A stretch of 5,973 nt of DNA from Actinomycetes bacterium (GCA_023429855.1 JAEZDB010000044.1:1-5973); one strand, 5' to 3'. Shown: positions 1 through 5,153, counted from the first letter of the stretch. Numbers and translations: made by a program. Notes: generated by a model from the sequence alone, not told the origin.

Positions 1-107
1 AGGCAGGGGCGGTGGCGTATTCGGGCCTTGGCCGCTCCGACTTCTCCGGGGGACCACCCCGCCCCGACCTGCGCCTGCCGTCGCCTGCGCCCCCGCTGCG
101 GCGCCTT

Positions 108-123
108 CGCTGGCCGGCCAGCG
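108..123. repeat. Perfect 16-base palindrome
   Basis: CGCTGGCCGGCCAGCG equals its own reverse complement over all 16 bases, with two further T-G wobble positions outside (107/124 and 106/125). It lies about 100 bases beyond the stop of the phosphatase gene. It could be a binding site for a dimeric regulator of a gene off the left edge. A zero-loop palindrome is a poor terminator. In DNA this rich in G and C, chance palindromes are commoner than usual, but 16 perfect bases is still notable. Confidence 0.45.
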
Positions 124-145
124 GGACGATGTGTCCGCGGAATGA

Positions 146-162
146 GCGCCGATTGGTGGCGC
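146..162 (-). terminator. Weak candidate terminator stem behind the phosphatase gene
   Basis: GCGCC at 146-150 pairs with GGCGC at 158-162, plus a G-T wobble at 151/157, around a 5-base loop. It sits about 63 bases past the phosphatase stop on the minus strand. No T-run follows, only a short ATTCC stretch, so the call rests on position and pairing alone. High-GC actinobacteria often use such T-less stems or Rho, so it is possible but weak. Confidence 0.2.
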
Positions 163-224
163 GGGGTTGCTGCTCGGTGCCGGAGCTGGCTGGCGGTGAC
201 GGGCCGCCCGGCACTCAGGCCGAG

Positions 225-704
225 TTAGGCGTCGACGCGCTCGGCGAGCTCGTCGAGGAGCGGGCCGCAGGCGCGGTCGAGGATCTCGAACATCTCGGCG
301 AAATCGCGCTCGCCGCCGTAGTAGGGGTCGGGCACGCCGAGATCGTGCTGCATCGCCTCGGGGTCCCACTCGCGCAGCAGGCGGATCTTCGCGCGGATGT
401 CGTCGCCCGTGGCGAGTGCGAGCAGGTCGCGGCGGTTGGCTTCGTCCATCGCGATCACGAGGTCGAAATCGCGCAGGTCGCTCGCCGTGACCTGTCGCGC
501 GCGGCCCGACATCGGCACCTTGCGGCGCTCAGCCTCAGCGACGGCGCGACGGTCGGGCGCGTCGCCGGCGTGCCAGTTGCCGGTGCCCGCCGAGTCGACC
601 TCGACCTCGCCGCCAAGCCCGCGCGCCTGCACGGCGTGGCGCAGCACGGCCTCCGCACTGGGCGAGCGGCAGATGTTCCCGAGGCAGACGAAAAGGACGC
701 GCAC
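225..704 (-). CDS. Low-molecular-weight protein tyrosine phosphatase
   Basis: Cytoplasmic cysteine-dependent phosphatase that removes phosphate from phosphotyrosine (EC 3.1.3.48). The 159-residue product is the usual size of the family. The N-terminal loop VCLGNICRSPSAE carries the CX5R(S/T) signature: nucleophile Cys7, phosphate-binding Arg13 and Ser14. SAGTGNWH (residues 38-45) is a family hallmark, also found in Mycobacterium tuberculosis PtpA. DPYYGG (126-131) supplies the general-acid Asp126 and the two tyrosines after it. I chose the GTG at 704 because it places the active-site loop at residue 7, as in relatives. A GTG at 797 in the same frame would add 31 unrelated residues and overlap the upstream gene by 56 bases. 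No Shine-Dalgarno sequence is visible before 704, so it may depend on the amidase transcript, whose stop lies 37 bases upstream. Whether it serves cell-wall or polysaccharide tyrosine kinases, or arsenate reduction, cannot be told; no kinase is nearby. Confidence 0.93.
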   Translation of the reverse strand: MRVLFVCLGNICRSPSAEAVLRHAVQARGLGGEVEVDSAGTGNWHAGDAPDRRAVAEAERRKVPMSGRARQVTASDLRDFDLVIAMDEANRRDLLALATGDDIRAKIRLLREWDPEAMQHDLGVPDPYYGGERDFAEMFEILDRACGPLLDELAERVDA

Positions 705-741
705 CGCGCAGGAGAATCGCAGGTGAGCGAGCGGCGCGCGG

Positions 742-2481
742 TCAGCGGGCCGCGCGAGAGCGGCCACGCACGGCCGCCCAGAGGCGCGATCCAGCACGTT
801 GCGGAGCGGAACCGCCTGCTGAGCGCACCGTGGTGGTCATCGGGCGACGCTCCCAGACGGCGACACTGCCGCGCACGGCCGCACGCCGGACGACCTTGAC
901 CTTGCGCACGGCCGGAGCCGGCGGGTCGGGCGCGTACTCCGGCGGCACCCAGCCGCCAAACGCCTTCTCAAGCTCGATGGCGATCGCGATCGACTTGTGG
1001 TCCTGGTCCATCGGGGCCATCACCTGCACGCCGACCGGAAGCCCTTCGTGGCCGAAGCCAAGCGGGATCTGCGTCGCCGGGAAGCCGAAGAGGTTAGCGG
1101 GGACCATCGTCTGCATCGCCCACGGGCGCAGCGTCGTCCAGCCGTGCGGCGGAGCAGCACGCGGAAGCGGCGGCAACAGCATCACGCCGTCGCCGATCTG
1201 CTCGGCGAACTGCGCGGCGAGCTTCTCGGCAGCCCGCTCAAGCGGGCCGACCGCGCGGGCGCCGTAGACCGAGCCGAGCAAGCGCGCAGCCGACATCAGG
1301 TTCACGAACGCCGCCGTGTGGGTGCCGCGGTCGGCGCGCAGGTCGCGGTACATGTCGCGGATGCGCTCGACCTCCCACCCAATGCTCGTGTTGAACTCGT
1401 CGTCGAGGGCGGCGCGCAGCGCTTCGACGTAGACGATCTGGGTCTTGATCAGGCCGCGCGCGCTGACGCGCACGATCTCGGCACCCTGCGCGGCGAGGTG
1501 CGCCACAGCGCGCTCGCGCACGGCGAGCATCTCCTTCGCAATCAGCGACGTGACGCCGAAGCCCTGCGGCACCACGACCCGCAGGCCCTTGAGCTGCACG
1601 TCGGCGGGGTCGCCGAGCGGGATCTCGCGGTCGTACGGGTCGTCGGGGTCGTCGTAGTTGAGCACCCGCATCAGCGGCATCAGGTCTTCGGCACGGCGCG
1701 CGAGCGGACCGATCACCATCATGCGCCGCGACGGCCCGGCGCCCATCGGGAAGTGGCCGCTCGTCGGCACGACGCCGACGCTGGGCTTGTGGCCGAAGAT
1801 GCCGCAGCAGAACGCGGGCACGCGGATGGAGCCGGCCAGGTCGGAGCCGAGCCCGAACGGCGAGCCGCCCGAGCCGATCACGGCGCCCTCGCCACCCGAC
1901 GAGCCACCGACGGTGCGGGTCACGTCGTAGGGGTTGGCAGTGTCGCCGTAGACCTGGTTGCGCGACTCGATCCAGAGGCACAGCTCCGACGTGTTCGTCA
2001 CGCCGAGCGGAATCGCCCCGGCCTCGACCAGGCGGCGCACGGCGGGCGCGTCCTGCTCGGCCAACCGACCCGCGACGGGACGGAAGCCGGCCGTGTTCGG
2101 CATGTCCTTCACGCCGATCGACTCCTTGATCGTGCACGGCACGCCCAGCAGCGGCGGCAAGACCTCGTCGTCGGTCGCCGCGGCAATGCGCGCGTCGGCA
2201 GCGTCGGCAGCCTCCCGCGCGGCGGCGTAGCGATAGGCGACGATCGCGTGCACGCGGGGCTCGGTCAGCTTGAGCCGCTCGATGTGCGCCTCGACGACCT
2301 CGCGCGAGGTGACCTCGCGGCGGCGGATCATCGCAGCGAGCTCGACGGCAGAGCGCTCGGTGAGCGACTGCGGCGCCGTTGAGCCGAGGGCGGACTTGGC
2401 ATCGGCGACCGTCACCCGCGGCAGGGCCGAATTCTTCGCGGTCCGAACCCCGAGCGCTGGCGTTGCGGAGTCCCCGTGCAC
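742..2481 (-). CDS. Amidase-signature hydrolase, FAAH/FAAH2-like
   Basis: Serine hydrolase of the amidase signature family, which cleaves amide bonds with a Ser-cisSer-Lys triad. Counting from the GTG at 2481 (579 residues), the triad is Lys119 (GVPCTIKES), Ser194 (GGSSGGEGA) and nucleophile Ser218 (AGSIRVPA). The spacings of 75 and 24 residues equal those of mammalian FAAH (142/217/241). The stretch GIFGHKPSVGVVPTSGHFP (228-246) strongly recalls FAAH2. I therefore infer an amidase acting on acyl or aryl amides rather than the GatA subunit of the tRNA amidotransferase; gatB and gatC are also absent. Odd points: Ala216 stands where FAAH has an oxyanion-hole glycine, and the last ~65 residues form a Pro/Ala/Arg-rich tail with poor codon bias. 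No signal peptide or membrane segment is seen. The start is uncertain: GTG 2481 is the first possible after an in-frame stop at 2503-2505, has no well-spaced ribosome site, and GTG 2415 is an alternative. Probably transcribed together with the phosphatase gene. Substrate unknown. Confidence 0.9.
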   Translation of the reverse strand: MHGDSATPALGVRTAKNSALPRVTVADAKSALGSTAPQSLTERSAVELAAMIRRREVTSREVVEAHIERLKLTEPRVHAIVAYRYAAAREAADAADARIAAATDDEVLPPLLGVPCTIKESIGVKDMPNTAGFRPVAGRLAEQDAPAVRRLVEAGAIPLGVTNTSELCLWIESRNQVYGDTANPYDVTRTVGGSSGGEGAVIGSGGSPFGLGSDLAGSIRVPAFCCGIFGHKPSVGVVPTSGHFPMGAGPSRRMMVIGPLARRAEDLMPLMRVLNYDDPDDPYDREIPLGDPADVQLKGLRVVVPQGFGVTSLIAKEMLAVRERAVAHLAAQGAEIVRVSARGLIKTQIVYVEALRAALDDEFNTSIGWEVERIRDMYRDLRADRGTHTAAFVNLMSAARLLGSVYGARAVGPLERAAEKLAAQFAEQIGDGVMLLPPLPRAAPPHGWTTLRPWAMQTMVPANLFGFPATQIPLGFGHEGLPVGVQVMAPMDQDHKSIAIAIELEKAFGGWVPPEYAPDPPAPAVRKVKVVRRAAVRGSVAVWERRPMTTTVRSAGGSAPQRAGSRLWAAVRGRSRAAR

Positions 2482-2526
2482 CGCTCCATGGTTACACGAC
2501 CGTCACTTCTTGGGAAGCGGGTAATG

Positions 2527-2532
2527 AGCCTA
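2527..2532 (-). promoter_or_regulatory. Candidate -10 box (TAGGCT) for the amidase-phosphatase unit
   Basis: On the minus strand TAGGCT fits the actinobacterial TAnnnT -10 consensus and lies 46 bases upstream of the amidase GTG. This predicts a transcript start near 2520 and a leader of roughly 40 bases. The matching -35 at 17-base spacing (GTAGAC, 2550-2555) is poor. A better TTGACG sits only 9 bases from the box, which is too close. The same eight bases, AGTAGGCT, precede acsA on the plus strand (3099-3106). Confidence 0.45.
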
Positions 2533-2580
2533 CTAACGGTGCGTCAACTGTCTACAGCGGTTTGTCGAGGTGGCCGCATC

Positions 2581-2592
2581 CGGTCGCGACCG
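2581..2592. promoter_or_regulatory. Palindrome in the divergent intergenic region, possible operator
   Basis: CGGTCGCGACCG is a perfect 12-base palindrome. It lies about 50 bases upstream of the candidate amidase -10 box and 64 bases before the start of the small basic protein gene. That is where a dimeric repressor or activator serving both divergent genes might bind. No regulator gene is adjacent, so this is only a structural call. Confidence 0.35.
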
Positions 2593-2621
2593 AGCGGGCC
2601 ACGCACACCGGTTGGCACGCA

Positions 2622-2650
2622 TTGACCTCGCCTCGGCTTGGCGTTTGACT
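2622..2650 (+). promoter_or_regulatory. Weak candidate promoter for the small basic protein, leaderless
   Basis: TTGACC (2622-2627) and TTGACT (2645-2650) are separated by 17 bases. The second hexamer ends 6 bases before the ATG at 2657, so transcription would begin at or next to the start codon and give a leaderless mRNA, which is common in actinobacteria. The second hexamer lacks the important A at position 2 of TAnnnT. The only ribosome-site-like bases, GGGA at 2651-2654, are too close to the ATG for normal use. Confidence 0.25.
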
Positions 2651-2656
2651 GGGACC

Positions 2657-2938
2657 ATGTCGATCCTCAAGCGTTCCTCCTCGTCGAACATGCCGGCGCC
2701 GGCCAGCCGGCCCGCGCCCTACGTCGTCGCCGCCGACCTGGCCAACAGCGCGCGTGCGCACTTTCAGTCGCAGCTCAGCTCGCGGCAGCGCAAGCGTTTC
2801 GTCGCCATCGTGCGCAAGAGCGGCGGCAACCCGTCGAAGCTCTCCAAGCGCCAGCGCAAGGAGCTCAGCCACCTCATCAAGGCGTTCGACCCGGTCGCCT
2901 TCGTGAAGACCGAGTCGGCCAAGCGCCGCGGCCGCTAA
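2657..2938 (+). CDS. Small, highly basic protein with a duplicated RQRK helix motif
   Basis: A 93-residue protein I cannot assign to a named family. It has about 21 Lys/Arg against 4 Asp/Glu. After a Ser/Pro/Ala-rich N-terminus (residues 1-20) come two copies of one motif, 22 residues apart: LSSRQRKRFVAIVRK (40-54) and LSKRQRKELSHLIKA (62-76). They are joined by SGGNPSK, and a basic tail follows. This suggests two short amphipathic basic helices. Binding to nucleic acid, such as a nucleoid or ribosome-associated role, is an inference from charge only. There is no signal peptide, membrane segment or cysteine. The ATG at 2657 is chosen because only 4 of its 93 codons end in A or T, while 9 of the 29 codons between an in-frame GTG at 2570 and this ATG do. 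The gene is divergent from the amidase and is followed 10 bases later by a long hairpin. Vague resemblance to short basic hypothetical proteins of Solirubrobacterales is recall, not a search. Confidence 0.75.
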   Translation: MSILKRSSSSNMPAPASRPAPYVVAADLANSARAHFQSQLSSRQRKRFVAIVRKSGGNPSKLSKRQRKELSHLIKAFDPVAFVKTESAKRRGR

Positions 2939-2948
2939 CACCGCTTCG

Positions 2949-3004
2949 GGCGTCGACCGTCCTTCCTCTGCGGCGATAGCGACGGAGGAAGGACGGTCGG
3001 CGCC
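2949..3004 (+). terminator. Long 22-bp hairpin after the small basic protein gene
   Basis: Bases 2949-2970 pair with 2983-3004: 20 Watson-Crick pairs and 2 G-T wobbles (2953/3000 and 2969/2984), without a bulge. The 12-base loop can form two more G-C pairs around GATA (2975-2978). The core arm is CGACCGTCCTTCCTC. It begins 10 bases after the stop codon, as a terminator would, but no T-run follows and the stem is far longer than usual. It may also stabilise the 3' end of the mRNA or insulate acsA from read-through. Confidence 0.65.
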
Positions 3005-3007
3005 GCA

Positions 3008-3029
3008 GCACGTGCCGCGGGGCGCCCCG
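3008..3029. repeat. Two adjacent perfect palindromes upstream of acsA
   Basis: GCACGTGC (3008-3015, centred on CACGTG) is followed two bases later by CGGGGCGCCCCG (3018-3029). Both are perfect. They lie 72-93 bases upstream of the candidate acsA -10 box, within reach of an activator or repressor. Short G/C palindromes arise easily in such DNA, so function is unproven. Confidence 0.3.
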
Positions 3030-3041
3030 TTGGGCGGCGGA

Positions 3042-3076
3042 ACGTCGCACCGACGTCGCAATTGTGCGGGCCGCAC
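3042..3076. promoter_or_regulatory. Helically phased direct repeat plus inverted repeat, possible acsA control sites
   Basis: ACGTCGCA occurs at 3042-3049 and again at 3053-3060, with a period of 11 bases, about one turn of DNA. Four bases later comes the inverted repeat GTGCGG-G-CCGCAC (arms 3064-3069 and 3071-3076). The group ends about 25 bases before the -10 box, so a bound protein would touch or border the -35 zone. This is the usual place for regulators of an acetate-responsive gene, but none is encoded nearby. Confidence 0.35.
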
Positions 3077-3100
3077 TCGTGCGTGGCGCCCTCACGGAAG

Positions 3101-3106
3101 TAGGCT
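3101..3106 (+). promoter_or_regulatory. Candidate -10 box (TAGGCT) for acsA
   Basis: TAGGCT fits TAnnnT, lies 38 bases before the acsA ATG and predicts a transcript start near 3113-3114. No good -35 hexamer is present: CGTGCG lies at 17-base spacing, TCGTGC at 18. This would suit an activator-dependent promoter. The preceding bases AG make an eight-base match with the amidase promoter. Confidence 0.5.
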
Positions 3107-3130
3107 GCCTTGTGTGACCGCTAGCACGAC

Positions 3131-3139
3131 GAGGTGAGG
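3131..3139 (+). promoter_or_regulatory. Double ribosome binding site of acsA
   Basis: GAGGTGAGG holds two overlapping Shine-Dalgarno cores, ending 8 bases (GAGGTG) and 5 bases (GAGG) before the ATG at 3145. It is the only strong ribosome site in the window and fixes the acsA start. A TGA (3135-3137) is embedded in it. Confidence 0.75.
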
Positions 3140-3144
3140 TTCCG

Positions 3145-5121
3145 ATGACGACCCCGCAGTCCCTGGAAGACCTACTCGAAGCACGTCTCGCCGCCGGCGA
3201 AGACGTCGCCCCCTCCGCCGCCTTCGCCGCCGCCGCGCTCGATCGCGACGACGCGGCCCGCGAGCGCGCCGCCGCCGATCCGCAGGGATTCTGGGCCGAC
3301 CAGGCCACCGACCTGCTCGACTGGACCAAGCCGTGGGACACCGTCCTCGACGACGCCCGCGCACCGCACTACCAGTGGTTCAAGGGGGGCGGCATCAACG
3401 CGTCGACCAACGCCCTCGACCGCCACGTGGCAGCCGGCAACGGCGACCGGGTCGCCTACCACTGGGAGGGCGAGGAGGGCGAGCGTCGCGATGTGACATA
3501 CGCCGAGCTGCTCGACACCACCGAGCGCCTCGCGAACGTGCTGCGCGGACGCGGCATCGGCGAGGGCGACGTCGTCGGGATCTACTTGCCGATGGTCCCC
3601 GAGGTCGCCGCGGCGATGCTCGCCTGCGCCCGCATCGGCGCGATCCACAACGTCGTCTTCGGCGGGTTCTCCGTCGAGTCGGTCTGCGAGCGGATGGAGG
3701 TCAGCCAGGCCAAGGCGCTGATCACCTCGGCTGGCGCGCGCCGCAAGGGCAAGGCCGTCGAGACGAAAGCGGCGCTCGACCCGCTGCTCGACGGGCTGCC
3801 GTCGATCGAGACCGTCGTCGTCGTGCCGATCGCGGGCGACGCGTCGGCCGTGGACCCGCCGATGAAGGACGGCCGCGACCTGCACTTTGCGGAGGCCGTC
3901 GCAGCCGCCGAGCCGACCTGCGCCCCGGCGCCGACGACGTCTGAGTCACCGCTCTTCATCCTGTACTCGAGCGGGTCGACCGCCAAACCGAAGGGCATCC
4001 TGCACGGCACCGGCGGCTACCTGACGGGCGTCGCGTGGACGTTCCGCCACCAGTTCGACCTGCGCGACGACGACGTGTACTTCTGCACGGCCGACGTCGG
4101 CTGGGTCACGGGCCACTCCTACATGGTCTACGGCCCGCTGATCTCCGGCGCGACGAGCGTCATGTACGAAGGCGCGCCCGACTACCCGCATAAGGGCATC
4201 TGGTGGGAGCTCGTCGAGCGCCACGGGGCGACGATCTTCTACACCGCCCCGCCCGCGATCCGCGCCTGCATGAAGTGGGGCGCCGACCTCGTCGCCGCCC
4301 ACGACCGCTCGACGCTGCGCCTGCTCGGCACGGTCGGCGAGCCGATCAACCCGAAGGCCTGGCACTGGTACGCCGAGGCGGTCGGCGCTGGCAACTGCCC
4401 GATCGTCGACACGTGGTGGCAGACGGAGACCGGCCACACGATGGTCACGACGCTGCCGGGCGTCGACAAGGCGCGGCCGGGATCGTGCGGCCGACCGCTG
4501 CCGGGCGTGCAGGTCGCCGTCGTCGACGAAGACGGCAACGAGGTCGAGCGCGGCAAGCAGGGGCTGCTCACGATCACGCAGCCATGGCCCGGGATGCTGC
4601 AGACGCTCTACGGCGACGACGAGCGCTATGTCGAGACGTACTTCTCCAAGTTCGGGCCGTCGACGTACTTCGTCGGCGACTTCGCCCGGATGGACGAGGA
4701 CGGCTACCTGTGGGTGATCGGCCGCGCCGACGACGTGATCAAAGTCAGCGGCCACCGACTCTCGACCGCCGAGGTCGAATCAGCCCTGGTGAGCCACCAC
4801 GACGTGGCCGAAGCTGCCGTCGTCGGGATGGACGACGAAGACACCGGCCAGGCGATCGTCGCCTTCGTCACGCTCGAGGGCAGCGACGACACGGGCAGCG
4901 ACGACCTCCGCGACGACCTGCGCGAGCACGTCGCCGGCCGGATCGGCAAGCTCGCCCGCCCGAAGGCGATCTACTTCACGCCCGACCTGCCGAAGACCCG
5001 CTCCGGCAAGATCATGCGCCGCATCCTGCGCAACCTCGTCGAGGGGAGGGACCTCGGCGACACCTCGACGCTGCGCGACCCGGCGATCGTCGATCTGATC
5101 GCCGAGAAGGTGAAGGGCTAG
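3145..5121 (+). CDS. Acetyl-CoA synthetase (acetate-CoA ligase, AMP-forming)
   Basis: Cytoplasmic enzyme (EC 6.2.1.1) joining acetate and CoA through an acetyl-AMP intermediate, feeding acetate into central metabolism. At 658 residues it has normal family length. Motifs in order: the ATP loop YSSGSTAKPKG (274-284), GWVTGHSY (319-326), TVGEP (396-400), DTWWQTETG (422-430), the hinge region GRADDVIKVSGHR (526-538) and PKTRSGKIMRRIL (616-628). Residues V321, T322, V397 and W425 correspond, with a constant offset of 11, to the acetate pocket of Salmonella Acs (V310, T311, V386, W414), so acetate rather than a longer acid is the likely substrate. Lys622 matches the lysine whose acetylation switches off Acs in other bacteria; no acetyltransferase or deacetylase gene lies in the window. 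Variations: the ATP loop has Ser275 and Ala280 in place of the usual Thr and Gly, and an acidic GSDDTGSDDL stretch (579-588) enlarges the C-terminal domain. Own promoter and strong ribosome site; single-gene unit. Confidence 0.97.
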   Translation: MTTPQSLEDLLEARLAAGEDVAPSAAFAAAALDRDDAARERAAADPQGFWADQATDLLDWTKPWDTVLDDARAPHYQWFKGGGINASTNALDRHVAAGNGDRVAYHWEGEEGERRDVTYAELLDTTERLANVLRGRGIGEGDVVGIYLPMVPEVAAAMLACARIGAIHNVVFGGFSVESVCERMEVSQAKALITSAGARRKGKAVETKAALDPLLDGLPSIETVVVVPIAGDASAVDPPMKDGRDLHFAEAVAAAEPTCAPAPTTSESPLFILYSSGSTAKPKGILHGTGGYLTGVAWTFRHQFDLRDDDVYFCTADVGWVTGHSYMVYGPLISGATSVMYEGAPDYPHKGIWWELVERHGATIFYTAPPAIRACMKWGADLVAAHDRSTLRLLGTVGEPINPKAWHWYAEAVGAGNCPIVDTWWQTETGHTMVTTLPGVDKARPGSCGRPLPGVQVAVVDEDGNEVERGKQGLLTITQPWPGMLQTLYGDDERYVETYFSKFGPSTYFVGDFARMDEDGYLWVIGRADDVIKVSGHRLSTAEVESALVSHHDVAEAAVVGMDDEDTGQAIVAFVTLEGSDDTGSDDLRDDLREHVAGRIGKLARPKAIYFTPDLPKTRSGKIMRRILRNLVEGRDLGDTSTLRDPAIVDLIAEKVKG

Positions 5122-5130
5122 GCGCTCGGC

Positions 5131-5153
5131 GCGGCGGCTGCCTCAGCCGCCGC
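5131..5153. terminator. Bidirectional hairpin between convergent genes
   Basis: GCGGCGGCTG (5131-5140) pairs perfectly with CAGCCGCCGC (5144-5153) around the 3-base loop CCT. It starts 9 bases past the acsA stop and covers the stop codon and last three codons of the opposite gene. It can thus end acsA transcription and form in the 3' end of the convergent mRNA. No T-run is present on either strand. Confidence 0.6.

Larger units (their letters stand above)
1..224. other. Gene-free left edge
   Basis: No gene can be supported here. All three plus-strand frames are open at the left edge: one closes at 142-144, one at 226-228 and one runs on antisense to the phosphatase gene. None of them has recognisable protein sequence. 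The 3' tail of a plus-strand gene entering from the left can therefore not be excluded. The minus strand carries only the downstream flank of the phosphatase gene. The one structured element is the palindrome at 108-123, with a weaker stem at 146-162. Confidence 0.5.

Noticed and set aside
1..80. tRNA-like stretch on the minus strand at the left edge (GGAGAAGTCGGAGCGGCC)
   Set aside because: It faintly recalls a tRNA-Ser start, but there is no T-loop GTTC-type sequence and no acceptor or anticodon stem pairing in the right places.
705..797. 31-residue N-terminal extension of the phosphatase (GTG at 797)
   Set aside because: It would overlap the amidase by 56 bases, and the family begins a few residues before the CX5R loop, as with GTG 704.
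12..899. Long plus-strand open frame across the phosphatase gene and amidase 3' end
   Set aside because: It is antisense to a phosphatase with intact active-site motifs, has no recognisable sequence, and is explained by the scarcity of stop codons in GC-rich DNA.
2188..2215. Tandem GTCGGCAGC units inside the amidase gene
   Set aside because: They encode the Ala/Asp-rich helix AADAADARIAA and are ordinary codon repetition rather than a separate element.
997..2382. 461-codon plus-strand frame opposite the amidase
   Set aside because: The minus-strand product has a complete amidase triad with family spacing; the antisense product is His/Arg-rich with no domain.
2571..2656. Longer start for the small basic protein (GTG at 2570)
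   Set aside because: Nine of the 29 added codons end in A or T against 4 of 93 afterwards, and the added part would cover the palindrome and the candidate promoter.
2552..3076. 174-codon minus-strand frame across the small basic protein gene and hairpin
   Set aside because: The plus-strand gene has far better codon bias (4 of 93 codons ending in A or T) and an internal protein repeat; the antisense frame runs through the hairpin without a domain.
3012..3137. 41-codon plus-strand frame upstream of acsA starting at GTG 3012
   Set aside because: It runs across the candidate promoter and has no ribosome site or known sequence. Only its last seven codons would lie on the acsA transcript, and these are treated separately as a finding.
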